From assembly GCF_000720765.1 (NCBI RefSeq), contig NZ_JODC01000005.1:682001-746000 (forward strand): a stretch of DNA of 64,000 bases, given 5' to 3'. Every line of letters begins with the position of its first letter. The first letter of the stretch is position 1. This DNA comes from Streptomyces sp. NRRL S-646 (GTDB taxonomy: Bacteria > Actinomycetota > Actinomycetes > Streptomycetales > Streptomycetaceae). Position numbers and translations under genes: made by a program. This document shows, one piece after another, positions 9,360 through 19,113 of the stretch. The notes under the pieces were generated by a model. It was not told where the DNA came from. It made no database searches and saw only the letters and a program-made list of their open reading frames with translations.

Positions 9360-9482
9360 GAGCGCAGCTCCTTGCCGGTGAGCTCCAGACTGTGTCTTTC
9401 CGGGGGACCAACCCCCGGACCCCCGGCCGATCTCTGTGTGGGCCGGATTCATGAGCGCAGCTCCTTGCCGGTGAGCTCCAGA
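9360..9482. repeat. 30-bp direct repeat flanking a 63-bp insert
   Basis: The last 30 bases encoding the ATPase C-terminus (LELTGKELR) occur twice, at 9360-9389 and 9453-9482, period 93. The 63 bases between contain TTTCCGGGGG and CCCCCGGACCCCCGG, a G/C-rich inverted element of a kind I know as common in Streptomyces intergenic DNA. The copy next to the permease keeps the AAGGAG ribosome-binding site and a stop overlapping the permease GTG. Confidence 0.85.
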
Positions 9483-10372
9483 AACACGTCTTCGAGGGTG
9501 TGCCGTTCGACCGAGATCTTGTCCGGCATCACCCCGTGCTGCGCGCACCAGGACGCCACCGTCGCCAGCAGCTGCGGGTCGACCTTGCCGACGACGCGGT
9601 ACGAGCCCGGGGTCAGCTCCGCCGCCGAGCAGTCCGCGGGGAGCGCCTTCAGCAGGGAACCCACGTCGAGGCCGGGGCGGCCGGTGAAGCGGAGCGTGTT
9701 CTCGGCGCCACCGCGGCACAGCTCCTCCGGGGAGCCCTGGGCGATGACCCGGCCGGCGTCGATGATCGCGACGTCGTCGGCGAGCTGCTCGGCCTCGTCC
9801 ATGTAGTGCGTGGTGAGGATGACCGAGACGCCGTCGGCGCGCAGGTCGCGGACCAGGTCCCAGGTGGCGTGCCGGGCCTGCGGGTCGAGGCCGGCGGTCG
9901 GTTCGTCCAGGAACACCAGTTCCGGGCGGCCGACGACGGCCATCGCGAGCGCGAGCCGCTGCTGCTGGCCGCCGGAGAGACGGCGGTACGTCGTACGGCC
10001 GCAGGAGCCGAGACCGAGCCGCTCCATCAGGGCGTCCACGTCCAGCGGGTCGGCGTGCAGCTTCGCCACGTGCCGCAGCATCTCGTCCGCCCGCGCGCCC
10101 GAGTAGACGCCGCCGGACTGCAGCATCACGCCGATGCGCGGATGCAGTTGACGCGCCTGCCGTACCGGGTCGAGCCCCAGGACGCGCACGGTGCCGGAGT
10201 CCGGTCTGCGGTATCCCTCGCAGGTCTCGACGGTCGTGGTCTTGCCCGCGCCGTTCGGGCCGAGTACGGCGGTCACGCCCGCCTGGGCCACCAGGTCGAG
10301 GCCGTCCACAGCGGTTTTGGTGCCGTACCGCTTCACCAGGGCCTGAACCTGGACCACGGGCTCACTTCGCAT
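9449..10372 (-). CDS. ABC transporter ATP-binding protein (daunorubicin-type exporter)
   Basis: 307-residue ATPase: Walker A GPNGAGKT (38-45), signature LSGGQQQRLALA, Walker B with VFLDEPTAGLDPQ, H-loop TTHYMDEAEQL, and a C-terminal extension (SVERHTLEDVFLELTGK) typical of the DrrA class. It drives the permease at 8586-9359. Start is ATG 10372; the longer upstream frame overlaps the AAC(3)-like gene, which ends 10 bases upstream on the same strand, so the three genes may be co-transcribed. Confidence 0.92.
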   Translation of the reverse strand: MRSEPVVQVQALVKRYGTKTAVDGLDLVAQAGVTAVLGPNGAGKTTTVETCEGYRRPDSGTVRVLGLDPVRQARQLHPRIGVMLQSGGVYSGARADEMLRHVAKLHADPLDVDALMERLGLGSCGRTTYRRLSGGQQQRLALAMAVVGRPELVFLDEPTAGLDPQARHATWDLVRDLRADGVSVILTTHYMDEAEQLADDVAIIDAGRVIAQGSPEELCRGGAENTLRFTGRPGLDVGSLLKALPADCSAAELTPGSYRVVGKVDPQLLATVASWCAQHGVMPDKISVERHTLEDVFLELTGKELRS

Positions 10373-10382
10373 GGGCCAGAGT

Positions 10383-11243
10383 CTAGGTACGGGTTCCACG
10401 GCCCGGACGGGCGGGTGCAGGATCTCCACTCCCGGGGAGTGCGGGGATCTCGTCCTCACGGGACCGGTGCAGCGCCAGCCACCGCTCCGCGTAGGCCACC
10501 GCATCCGCCACGGGGAACAGCCGGACGTCCGCGGCGCCCACCTTCCCGCGTACGACGGCACGGTCCCGCTCGAAGTCGTGTCCCAGCTCGTCGAACCGGT
10601 CGGAGGTGATCGACACCTCCGTCACCGTCTCCCAGCCGCCACCGGGCGCGGGGCGCCCCACCGCGACGAGCGGCGACGGTATCCGGTACTCGGCGAGGTG
10701 GAAGCTGGTGCACGAGCCGTACCCGGCGCCGAGCAGCAGCACCCGGGCGCCCAGCCCCTCCAGTCGCGCCAGCGGGCTGTGCTCGCCGAGCCGGCAGTCG
10801 GGAGCATGGCCGTCGACGATCTCCGCCGCACGCGGGCCGAGTGCGGCGAAGGACGTCTGCGGGTGCCCGCTGCGCCGGGCGCCCGGCCAGGTGCGCACGG
10901 TCTCCGGGATCACGCCGACCCCGCGCGAGGGTGTGATCAGTGGGTCGTAGGCGGGCATGGTGGCCCGTATCCGCTTCCACCACTCCTCGGGGACCGGCGG
11001 GTTCGCCCACAGCGCCGGGTCCGAGAGGTCGCCGCTCTGGGTCGGGACGACCAATGTGCCCTCCGGACCGAGCGCGTCGAGCAGCCCTTGGACGACTGCG
11101 ACGGCCCCTCCGCAGACCCAGCCCAGCGAGCGGAGCGAGGAGTGCACGAGGAGGATCTCGCCGGGCTCGACGCCCAGTGCTCCCAGCTGTGCGGCGAGTG
11201 TGTCGCGGGTGACAAGAGGGCCGGTCGGAGGGGGTGTCGGCAT
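10383..11243 (-). CDS. AAC(3)-family aminoglycoside N-acetyltransferase-like protein
   Basis: 286 residues fitting the AAC(3)/FrbF antibiotic acetyltransferase family, which uses acetyl-CoA to acetylate the 3-amino group of 2-deoxystreptamine drugs. Visible family elements: ILLVHSSLRSLGWV near the N-terminus, GTLVVPTQS, RGVGVIPETVR, GHPQTSFAALGP and GEHSPLARLEGLGARVLLLG. The C-terminus is Pro/Gly/Arg-rich. Whether it really modifies a drug cannot be read from sequence; many Streptomyces homologues are silent or act on other amines. Start ATG 11243 lacks a clear ribosome-binding site. It lies upstream of and close to the ABC exporter genes. Confidence 0.85.
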   Translation of the reverse strand: MPTPPPTGPLVTRDTLAAQLGALGVEPGEILLVHSSLRSLGWVCGGAVAVVQGLLDALGPEGTLVVPTQSGDLSDPALWANPPVPEEWWKRIRATMPAYDPLITPSRGVGVIPETVRTWPGARRSGHPQTSFAALGPRAAEIVDGHAPDCRLGEHSPLARLEGLGARVLLLGAGYGSCTSFHLAEYRIPSPLVAVGRPAPGGGWETVTEVSITSDRFDELGHDFERDRAVVRGKVGAADVRLFPVADAVAYAERWLALHRSREDEIPALPGSGDPAPARPGRGTRT

Positions 11244-11324
11244 GGTTGGGGAGTGTCCCGGAAGGGGGCTCCGCGCGCCACTGAATTGGCCCGGTTCTGA
11301 TCGATCAAAGATCGTTTCCGCAGG

Positions 11325-11343
11325 TCAGGTTAGGTGTGCCTAA
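11325..11343 (+). promoter_or_regulatory. Iron-box-like (DmdR1/IdeR) site upstream of suf
   Basis: The 19 bases match the actinobacterial iron-box consensus (TTAGGTTAGGCTCACCTAA) at 14 of 19 positions, by my count. Both TTAGG and CCTAA cores are present. It lies 73 bases before the sufR start. Iron control of suf fits the role of the operon, but binding is an inference. Confidence 0.45.
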
Positions 11344-11402
11344 GTGACGCAGGGCACCGTCCAGCAGTCGGGACGCGGGTTGCCCGGCCCTGAGGAATTA
11401 CG

Positions 11403-11416
11403 CAACAATGGCGTTG
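11403..11416 (+). promoter_or_regulatory. Probable SufR operator overlapping the sufR start
   Basis: CAAC-AATGGC-GTTG is an exact fit to the CAAC-N6-GTTG palindrome that I recall being reported as the SufR site in Streptomyces. Its last base is the first base of the sufR GTG. Occupancy would block transcription start or elongation, so this points to direct autorepression of the whole suf operon. Confidence 0.6.
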
Positions 11417-12168
11417 TGAAAAACGTCGGCGAGGCTCTGGAGACCCCCATGGGGACCCAGCAGGACGAGCACGCGACCGGTGAGCGCTCCACGCGCAACC
11501 GGGTCGCGCGGTCGATCCTGGACCACGGCCCGTCGACCGTCACCGAGCTGGCCGGGCGACTGGGGCTCACCCCCGCGGCCGTGCGACGGCATCTGGACGC
11601 GCTGGTCGCGGACGACGTCGTTGAGGCGCGGGAGCAGCGGGTGTACGGCGCGCGCACGCGCGGCCGTCCCGCCAAGGTCTTCGCGCTCACCGACTGCGGC
11701 CGCGATGCCTTCGACCAGTCCTACGACAAGCTCGCCGCGGACGCCCTGCGCTGGATCCAGGAGCGCTTCGGCGGGGACGAGGCAGTGGTGGCCTTCGCGC
11801 GCGCAAGGATCGCGGAGCAGGCCGCCGCCTACCGCGCGGCGATAGAGGCCGCCGCCCCCGAGCAGCGCACCGAAGCCCTGGCCAAGGCCCTGAGCGCGGA
11901 CGGGTACGCTGCTACGGCGCGCAGCGCCCCCCTCCCGCAAAAAGGTGAGCAGCTCTGCCAGCACCACTGCCCGGTGGCCCATGTCGCGGAGAAGTTCCCG
12001 CAGCTGTGCGAGGCGGAGACCGAGATCTTCTCCCAGCTGCTCGGCACTCACGTCCAGCGGCTGGCGACCATCGCGCACGGCGACGGCGTCTGCACGACGT
12101 TCATCCCAAAGATTTCCAAGACCACTGACAACGCAACCGCAAGCACGGCCGGGAGGAACCCCGCATGA
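11416..12168 (+). CDS. sufR: SufR-type Fe-S-binding transcriptional repressor
   Basis: 250-residue DeoR/ArsR-like winged-helix regulator. The helix-turn-helix is in the N-terminal third ([20 protein letters not shown]) followed by the wing ([12 protein letters not shown]). The C-terminal half has the cluster ligands: Cys181, Cys185 and Cys198 in LCQHHCPVA...QLCEAE, with Cys226 further on. In the family the holo form represses suf and cluster loss derepresses it. GTG 11416 is chosen because the operator overlaps it and the segment before it is not conserved-looking; ATG at 11449 is an alternative. The stop overlaps sufB (ATGA). Confidence 0.9.
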   Translation: MKNVGEALETPMGTQQDEHATGERSTRNRVARSILDHGPSTVTELAGRLGLTPAAVRRHLDALVADDVVEAREQRVYGARTRGRPAKVFALTDCGRDAFDQSYDKLAADALRWIQERFGGDEAVVAFARARIAEQAAAYRAAIEAAAPEQRTEALAKALSADGYAATARSAPLPQKGEQLCQHHCPVAHVAEKFPQLCEAETEIFSQLLGTHVQRLATIAHGDGVCTTFIPKISKTTDNATASTAGRNPA

Positions 12169-13586
12169 CTCTCCCCACGGAGACTGCCCACCCTGAGCTC
12201 GAGGGTCTGGGCAACTACGAATACGGCTGGGCCGACTCCGACGAGGCCGGTGCCTCTGCCAAGCGCGGTCTCAGCGAGGACGTCGTCCGGGACATCTCCG
12301 CCAAGAAGAACGAGCCGGAGTGGATGACCAAGCTCCGTCTCAAGGGCCTGCGCCTGTTCGAGAAGAAGCCCATGCCGAACTGGGGCTCCGACCTCTCCGG
12401 CATCGACTTCGACAACATCAAGTACTTCGTGCGCTCCACGGAGAAGCAGGCGGAGTCCTGGGAGGACCTGCCCGAGGACATCAAGAACACGTACGACAAG
12501 CTCGGCATCCCCGAGGCGGAGAAGCAGCGCCTCGTCGCCGGTGTCGCGGCCCAGTACGAGTCCGAGGTCGTCTACCACCAGATCCGCGAGGACCTGGAGG
12601 AGCAGGGCGTCATCTTCCTGGACACCGACACCGCCCTGAAGGAGCACCCCGAGCTCTTCAAGGAGTACTTCGGCACGGTCATCCCGGTCGGCGACAACAA
12701 GTTCGCGTCGCTGAACACCGCCGTGTGGTCCGGCGGCTCCTTCATCTACGTGCCGAAGGGCGTGCACGTGGAGATCCCGCTCCAGGCCTACTTCCGCATC
12801 AACACGGAGAACATGGGCCAGTTCGAGCGGACGCTGATCATCGTCGACGAGGACGCCTACGTCCACTACGTCGAGGGTTGTACGGCCCCGATCTACAAGT
12901 CGGACTCCCTGCACTCCGCGGTCGTCGAGATCATCGTCAAGAAGGGCGCCCGCTGCCGTTACACGACCATCCAGAACTGGTCGAACAACGTCTACAACCT
13001 GGTCACCAAGCGCGCCGTGGCGTACGAGGGCGCGACCATGGAGTGGATCGACGGCAACATCGGCTCCAAGGTCACGATGAAGTACCCGGCCGTCTACCTG
13101 ATGGGCGAGCACGCCAAGGGCGAGACCCTGTCCATCGCCTTCGCGGGCGAGGGCCAGCACCAGGACGCCGGCTCCAAGATGGTCCACATGGCGCCGAACA
13201 CCTCCTCCAACATCGTCTCCAAGTCGGTGGCGCGTGGTGGCGGCCGTACGTCCTACCGCGGTCTCGTCGAGATCGGTGAGGGCGCCGCCGGTTCCAAGTC
13301 GAACGTGCTGTGCGACGCGCTGCTCGTCGACACCATCTCCCGCTCCGACACGTACCCCTACGTGGACGTCCGCGAGGACGACGTGTCCATGGGCCACGAG
13401 GCGACCGTCTCCAAGGTCTCCGAGGACCAGCTCTTCTACCTGATGAGCCGCGGCCTCAGCGAGTTCGAGGCGATGGCCATGATCGTGCGCGGCTTCGTCG
13501 AGCCCATCGCGAAGGAGCTGCCCATGGAGTACGCCCTCGAGCTCAACCGGCTGATCGAGCTGCAGATGGAAGGCGCGGTCGGTTAA
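12165..13586 (+). CDS. sufB: Fe-S cluster assembly protein SufB
   Basis: Scaffold subunit of the SufBC2D complex, 473 residues, the normal SufB length. The C-terminal beta-helix core has [19 protein letters not shown] and the family end segment [27 protein letters not shown] overlaps the sufR stop by 4 bases, so it is co-translated with the repressor. Downstream sufD, sufC, sufS and sufU supply the rest of the machinery. Confidence 0.97.
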   Translation: MTLPTETAHPELEGLGNYEYGWADSDEAGASAKRGLSEDVVRDISAKKNEPEWMTKLRLKGLRLFEKKPMPNWGSDLSGIDFDNIKYFVRSTEKQAESWEDLPEDIKNTYDKLGIPEAEKQRLVAGVAAQYESEVVYHQIREDLEEQGVIFLDTDTALKEHPELFKEYFGTVIPVGDNKFASLNTAVWSGGSFIYVPKGVHVEIPLQAYFRINTENMGQFERTLIIVDEDAYVHYVEGCTAPIYKSDSLHSAVVEIIVKKGARCRYTTIQNWSNNVYNLVTKRAVAYEGATMEWIDGNIGSKVTMKYPAVYLMGEHAKGETLSIAFAGEGQHQDAGSKMVHMAPNTSSNIVSKSVARGGGRTSYRGLVEIGEGAAGSKSNVLCDALLVDTISRSDTYPYVDVREDDVSMGHEATVSKVSEDQLFYLMSRGLSEFEAMAMIVRGFVEPIAKELPMEYALELNRLIELQMEGAVG

Positions 13587-13645
13587 GACCCGCGCCCGAC
13601 AGCAGCCAGCAATTTCTGACGTAGGAAGAGAGCAGACCGACAGCC

Positions 13646-14827
13646 ATGGCTGAGGCTCAGAACATCCCCGTGGGGTCCACCACCGCGGGCCAGATCGCGG
13701 TGGCCGCCGAGTCGACCGTCGCCACGCGCATGAGCGCGCCCCCGTCCTTCGACGTCGCGGACTTCCCGGTCCCGCACGGCCGCGAGGAGGAGTGGCGGTT
13801 CACCCCGCTGGAGCGCCTGCGCGGGCTGCACGACGGCACCGCCGTCGCGACCGGCGAGGGCGTGAAGGTCGCCGTCGAGGCCCCTGAGGGCGTCACCGTC
13901 GAGCTCGTCGACCGTGACGACGCACGCCTCGGCAAGGCGGGCACCCCCGTGGACCGCATCGCCGCCCAGGCGTACTCGGCGTTCGAGAAGGCCGGCGTGG
14001 TCACCGTCCCCAAGGAGACGGTGCTCACCGAGCCGATCCGCATCGCCGTGCACGGCGAGGGCGGGGTCGCCTACGGCCACCAGGTCGTGGAGCTCGGAGC
14101 CTTCGCCGAGGCCGTCGTCGTCATCGACCACACCGGTGACGCCGTGCTCGCCGCCAACGTCGACTACATCCTGGGCGACGGCGCCAAGCTCACCGTCGTC
14201 TCCGTCCAGGACTGGGACGACAAGGCCGTGCACGTGGCCCAGCACAACGCCCTCATCGGGCGCGACGCCAGCTTCAAGTCGGTCGTGGTGACCTTCGGCG
14301 GCGACGTCGTACGGCTGCACCCGCGCGTCTCCTACGCCGGCACCGGCGGCGAGGCCGAGCTGTTCGGGCTGTACTTCACGGACGCCGGCCAGCACCAGGA
14401 GCACCGCCTCCTGGTCGACCACAACGTCCCGCACTGCAAGTCCAACGTCGTCTACAAGGGCGCGCTGCAGGGCGAGGCCGCCCACGCGGTGTGGATCGGC
14501 GACGTCCTCATCGAGGCCAAGGCCGAGGGCACGGACACGTACGAGATGAACCGGAACCTCGTCCTGACGGACGGCGCCCGGGTCGACTCCGTGCCGAACC
14601 TCGAGATCGAGACCGGCGAGATCGTCGGCGCCGGCCACGCCTCCGCGACCGGCCGCTTCGACGACGAGCAGCTCTTCTACCTCATGGCCCGCGGCATCCC
14701 GGCCGACGAGGCCCGCCGCCTGGTGGTCCGCGGCTTCTTCGCCGAGCTGGTCCAGCAGATCGGCGTCGACGACATCCAGGCGCGGCTGCTCGAGAAGATC
14801 GACGAGGAGCTGGAGGCCACGGTCTGA
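13646..14827 (+). CDS. sufD: Fe-S cluster assembly protein SufD
   Basis: Second scaffold subunit of SufBC2D, 393 residues, paralogous to SufB: it ends with the same type of segment (DEQLFYLMARGIPADEARRLVVRGFFAEL) and has the SufD-type helical N-terminus with FPVPHGREEEWRFTPL. Starts 59 bases after sufB with AGGAAGAG upstream. Its stop overlaps the Rieske ferredoxin start (TGATG). Confidence 0.96.
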   Translation: MAEAQNIPVGSTTAGQIAVAAESTVATRMSAPPSFDVADFPVPHGREEEWRFTPLERLRGLHDGTAVATGEGVKVAVEAPEGVTVELVDRDDARLGKAGTPVDRIAAQAYSAFEKAGVVTVPKETVLTEPIRIAVHGEGGVAYGHQVVELGAFAEAVVVIDHTGDAVLAANVDYILGDGAKLTVVSVQDWDDKAVHVAQHNALIGRDASFKSVVVTFGGDVVRLHPRVSYAGTGGEAELFGLYFTDAGQHQEHRLLVDHNVPHCKSNVVYKGALQGEAAHAVWIGDVLIEAKAEGTDTYEMNRNLVLTDGARVDSVPNLEIETGEIVGAGHASATGRFDDEQLFYLMARGIPADEARRLVVRGFFAELVQQIGVDDIQARLLEKIDEELEATV

Positions 14828-15144
14828 TGACCTTCGTACGCGCCTGCGGGCTGAGCGAGCTGGAGGAGGACACCCCGAAGCGGGTGGAACTCGACGGCAC
14901 GCCCATCTCGGTCGTGCAGACCGAGGGCGAAGTGTTCGCGATCCACGACATCTGCTCGCACGCGAACGTCTCGCTCTCCGAGGGCGAGGTGGAGGACTGC
15001 CAGATCGAGTGCTGGCTGCACGGCTCCAGCTTCGACCTGCGCACCGGCAAGCCGTCCGGCCTCCCCGCGACGCGCCCCGTCCCCGTATACCCCGTAAAGA
15101 TCGAAGGGGACGACGTTCTCGTCTCCCTCAACCAGGAGTCCTGA
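14827..15144 (+). CDS. Rieske-type [2Fe-2S] ferredoxin in the suf operon
   Basis: 105-residue protein with both Rieske ligand boxes: C-S-H in DICSHANVSL and C-x2-H in ECWLHGSSF, spaced as in dioxygenase ferredoxins, followed by RTGKPSGLPATRPVPVYPV. No membrane segment. Such a gene lies between sufD and sufC in the actinobacterial suf operons I know; its exact role (electron donor or assembly accessory) is not settled. ATG 14827 shares a base with the sufD stop, so it is translationally coupled. Confidence 0.93.
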   Translation: MTFVRACGLSELEEDTPKRVELDGTPISVVQTEGEVFAIHDICSHANVSLSEGEVEDCQIECWLHGSSFDLRTGKPSGLPATRPVPVYPVKIEGDDVLVSLNQES

Positions 15145-15151
15145 GGCACCC

Positions 15152-15912
<761 letters not shown>

Positions 15913-15916
<4 letters not shown>

Positions 15917-17169
15917 CACTGCTGCCGGGCCTCCTCGACACTGAGGCGATCCGCAAGGACTTCCCCATCCTGGACCGCCAGGTCCACGACGGGCAGAAGC
16001 TCGTGTACCTGGACAACGCGGCGACCTCGCAGAAGCCGCGCCAGGTGCTGGACGCCCTGAACGAGTACTACGAGCGCTACAACGCCAACGTCCACCGCGG
16101 TGTGCATGTGCTCGCCGAGGAGGCCACGGCGCTGTACGAGGGTGCGCGGGACAAGGTCGCGTCGTTCATCAACGCGCCCAGCCGCGACGAGGTGATCTTC
16201 ACCAAGAACGCCTCCGAGTCGCTCAACCTCGTGGCGAACATGCTGGGCTGGGCCGACGAGCCCTACCGCGTGGACCACGAGACCGAGATCGTCATCACGG
16301 AGATGGAGCACCACTCCAACATCGTCCCGTGGCAGCTGCTCTCGCAGCGCACGGGCGCGAAGCTGAAGTGGTTCGGCCTGACCGACGACGGCCGTCTCGA
16401 CCTGTCGAACATCGACGAGATCATCACGGAGAAGACGAAGATCGTCTCCTTCGTGCTGGTGTCGAACATCCTCGGCACGGTCAACCCGGTCGAGGCGATA
16501 GTCCGCCGTGCCCAGGAGGTCGGTGCGCTGGTCTGCATCGACGCCTCGCAGGCCGCCCCGCACATGCCGCTGGACGTGCAGTCGCTGCAGGCCGACTTCG
16601 TGGCCTTCACCGGCCACAAGATGTGCGGTCCGACCGGCATCGGTGTGCTCTGGGGCCGCCAGGAGCTCCTGGAGGACCTGCCTCCGTTCCTGGGCGGCGG
16701 CGAGATGATCGAGACGGTGTCGATGCACTCCTCGACGTACGCCCCGGCGCCCCACAAGTTCGAGGCGGGTACGCCTCCGATCGCCCAGGCGGTCGGCCTC
16801 GGTGCGGCGATCGACTACCTCCAGTCGATCGGCATGGACAAGATCCTGGCCCATGAGCACGCGCTGACCGAGTACGCGGTGAAGAAGCTGGGCGAGGTCC
16901 CGGACCTGCGGATCATCGGCCCGACCACGGCCGAGGACCGCGGCGCGGCGATCTCCTTCACGCTCGGCGACATCCACCCGCACGACGTGGGCCAGGTCCT
17001 CGACGAGCAGGGCATCGCGGTCCGCGTCGGCCACCACTGCGCGCGGCCCGTCTGCCTCCGCTACGGAATTCCTGCGACCACGCGAGCGTCGTTCTATCTG
17101 TACTCCACGCCGGCCGAGATCGATGCTCTGGTCGAGGGGCTGGAGCACGTACGGAACTTCTTCGGCTGA
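15913..17169 (+). CDS. sufS: Cysteine desulfurase SufS
   Basis: PLP enzyme that takes sulfur from L-cysteine as a persulfide. 418 residues, class V aminotransferase fold. The PLP lysine is in FTGHKMCGPTG and the persulfide cysteine in VGHHCARPVC. The short active-site loop marks it as SufS (group II), which needs an acceptor, here SufU encoded immediately after. GTG start overlaps the sufC stop. Confidence 0.97.
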
Positions 17170-17187
17170 AGGGCGTGAGCTGAGACC

Positions 17188-17655
17188 GTGAAGCTGGACT
17201 CGATGTACCAGGAAGTCATCCTGGACCACTACAAGAACCCGCACGGGCGTGGTCTTCGGGATGGCGACGCCGAGGTGCACCACGTGAACCCGACGTGCGG
17301 CGACGAGATCACCCTGCGCGTGAAGTACGACGGCACGAAGATCGAGGACGTCTCGTACGAGGGCCAGGGCTGCTCGATCAGCCAGGCCTCGGCCTCCGTC
17401 CTGAACGAACTGCTGGTCGGCAAGGACCTGGCGGACGCACAGAAGATCCAGGAGACCTTCCTGGAGCTGATGCAGTCCAAGGGCCGGATCGAACCGGACG
17501 ACGCGATGGAGGAGGTGCTGGAGGACGCGGTCGCGTTCGCCGGTGTCTCCAAGTACCCGGCCCGGGTCAAGTGCGCCCTCCTCAGCTGGATGGCGTGGAA
17601 GGACGCGACGGCCCAGGCCCTGGGCGGAGCCGACGCCGAAAGGAAGACGGCATGA
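17188..17655 (+). CDS. sufU: SufU sulfur transfer protein
   Basis: Zinc-dependent sulfur acceptor for SufS, 155 residues, IscU-like fold. The ligand set is visible: Cys in NPTCGDE, Cys in YEGQGCSISQAS and Cys in RVKCALLSW, with the conserved Asp in TCGDE. GTG start at 17188, 18 bases after sufS. Overlaps sufT by 4 bases. Confidence 0.95.
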   Translation: MKLDSMYQEVILDHYKNPHGRGLRDGDAEVHHVNPTCGDEITLRVKYDGTKIEDVSYEGQGCSISQASASVLNELLVGKDLADAQKIQETFLELMQSKGRIEPDDAMEEVLEDAVAFAGVSKYPARVKCALLSWMAWKDATAQALGGADAERKTA

Positions 17656-17984
17656 GCGAGACCGTTGAGATGAAGCCGGCCTCGGAGGAAGAGGTCCGTG
17701 AGGCGCTGTACGACGTCGTCGACCCCGAGCTGGGCATCGACGTCGTCAACCTCGGCCTGATCTATGGCATCCACATCGACGACGCGAACATCGCGACGCT
17801 CGACATGACCCTGACGTCGGCGGCCTGCCCGCTGACGGACGTCATCGAGGACCAGGCCAAGTCCGCCACGGACGGCCTCGTCAGCGAGCTGCGCATCAAC
17901 TGGGTGTGGATGCCGCCGTGGGGCCCCGACAAGATCACGGACGACGGGCGGGAGCAGCTGCGGGCGCTCGGGTTCAACGTCTGA
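17652..17984 (+). CDS. DUF59/MIP18-family Fe-S maturation protein (SufT-like)
   Basis: 110 residues, whole-length DUF59 domain: EALYDVVDPELGIDVVNLGLIY, then TLTSAACPLTDVIEDQ with the conserved Cys, then VWMPPWGPDKITDDGREQLRALGF. Members of this family help deliver clusters to target proteins. Last gene of the suf operon (ATGA overlap with sufU). A clear terminator follows 22 bases after the stop. Confidence 0.93.
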   Translation: MSETVEMKPASEEEVREALYDVVDPELGIDVVNLGLIYGIHIDDANIATLDMTLTSAACPLTDVIEDQAKSATDGLVSELRINWVWMPPWGPDKITDDGREQLRALGFNV

Positions 17985-18006
17985 GGTCCACCCACCGGTT
18001 GAAGGC

Positions 18007-18045
18007 AACGGCGACGTCCTGAGGGCGTCGCCGTTGTCGTGTTTT
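18007..18045 (+). terminator. Terminator of the suf operon
   Basis: Perfect 10-bp stem: AACGGCGACG at 18007-18016 and CGTCGCCGTT at 18026-18035, 9-base loop, then GTCGTGTTTT. It lies between the convergent suf operon and AbfB-domain gene and may also serve the latter. Confidence 0.85.
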
Positions 18046-18077
18046 CAGGCCAGTCCGGTCTTCAGGCCAGTCCGGCC
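18044..18077. repeat. 17-bp tandem duplication at the AbfB gene stop
   Basis: TTCAGGCCAGTCCGG occurs at 18044 and again at 18061, period 17, with only the second-to-last base of the 17 differing. It duplicates the last codons and stop of the gene at 18062-18889, so a second potential GLA-stop lies just beyond the first. Confidence 0.8.
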
Positions 18078-18889
18078 ACGAACCGGAACGCCGAATCCGC
18101 CCGGTAGAGGTCGTTGTACTGGTAGGAATCCAGCTTCAGCTGGAAGTTCTGATGCCGCAGGAAACGGCCCGGGAAGTTCACCGACTCCAGCATGACCGCT
18201 CCCGGGTAGGCGGAGGCGCGGGGGCAGAACGTGGCGTCCTGCTTGAAGGGGTAGGAGCCGTCGTTCGGTTCGTCGCGGAGCAGGAAGTTGCGGTGGCGCA
18301 GGTACTTGCCGTCGTGCGTGACGAACGAATAACAAGCGCTGTCCGCCAAGCCCTTGGTCACCTTGAAGGTGGAGTCCTGGCGGGACTCCGAGCCGGCCGG
18401 CGGGTCGAGCTTCACGTAGTCGCCGCTCACGTGCCAGTAGCGGTCGGGGTAGTTCACCGACTGCACGGACCTGTAGGTGGCCGACGGTTTCGAGTGGCTC
18501 GGCGAACTCGCATGAGGCCTGGGCGACTTCGACGGCTTGCTGCCGCCGGCCCCCGAGTCGTGCGGGCTGGGCGAGGGGGACGTACTGGTCTGCGCGGACG
18601 ACAGGCCGCTCTTCCCGGCGGGCGTCGTGACGCCGTCCGTGGAGGGGGTGGCGAAGGAGATCAGGCCGGGGGGCGTTTCGGCGACGGACGACGACAGCCC
18701 GGAGGCCTGTGACGGGCGGTCAGAATCCCTGTCCATCACGGCTATCGCCGTCGCGCACGCGACGATCGTCGACAGGGCCAGCGCGCCGGCCAGCCAGAGT
18801 CTTCGGGTTCCCGGCGCTCGGGAGGTGTCGGGGACCCAGCCGTTCTCCCAGGGCTTGTTCCGGGGCGGCTCGGGGGTGGTTTCTGGCAT
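18062..18889 (-). CDS. Membrane-anchored protein with AbfB (arabinofuranose-binding) domain
   Basis: 275 residues: cytoplasmic N-terminus (1-28), one membrane segment around 29-51, a long Ser/Thr/Pro/Gly-rich linker (about 55-138), then an AbfB-like beta-trefoil (about 140-275) with repeats of the type SVNYPDRYWHVSG, FVTHDGKYLRHRNF and SVNFPGRFLRHQNF. AbfB domains bind arabinose side chains of hemicellulose. No catalytic domain is present, so it is probably a cell-surface binding or sensing protein. Start ATG 18889. Confidence 0.8.
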   Translation of the reverse strand: MPETTPEPPRNKPWENGWVPDTSRAPGTRRLWLAGALALSTIVACATAIAVMDRDSDRPSQASGLSSSVAETPPGLISFATPSTDGVTTPAGKSGLSSAQTSTSPSPSPHDSGAGGSKPSKSPRPHASSPSHSKPSATYRSVQSVNYPDRYWHVSGDYVKLDPPAGSESRQDSTFKVTKGLADSACYSFVTHDGKYLRHRNFLLRDEPNDGSYPFKQDATFCPRASAYPGAVMLESVNFPGRFLRHQNFQLKLDSYQYNDLYRADSAFRFVAGLA

Positions 18890-19076
18890 GCGCTGTTCCT
18901 CCAGCGGCGCCCGAGGCGGCGGCCGGGGATGAGGTGAGGGTGGGGTGAGTGAGCGGTGAAACTTTAGTGGAGCGGAGAGATCGCGGGGAGTCGTTTCAGC
19001 GAGCGATTTCTATGAAAGTTGAACCTCCCCATGCGGAATGAGGGGCTACGGATCCTCCGGCGCCGGTGCGCCGTTG

Positions 19077-19113
19077 TGTACGACCGTACGCATCACTGTG
19101 TACGCTCGTACAC
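19077..19113 (+). promoter_or_regulatory. Paired palindromic operators for the SMR/TetR operon
   Basis: Two similar palindromes: TGTACG-AC-CGTACG at 19077-19090 (one mismatch) and GTGTACG-CT-CGTACAC at 19098-19113 (perfect 7-bp arms). Their centres are 22 bp apart, two helical turns, and the second abuts the pump ATG at 19114. They are probably TetR sites. The lack of room for a leader suggests a leaderless transcript. Confidence 0.7.

Noticed and set aside
7278..9806. 842-codon plus-strand frame across ctaA and the ABC permease
   Set aside because: Shadow frame continuing through a repeat and two genes; no domains.
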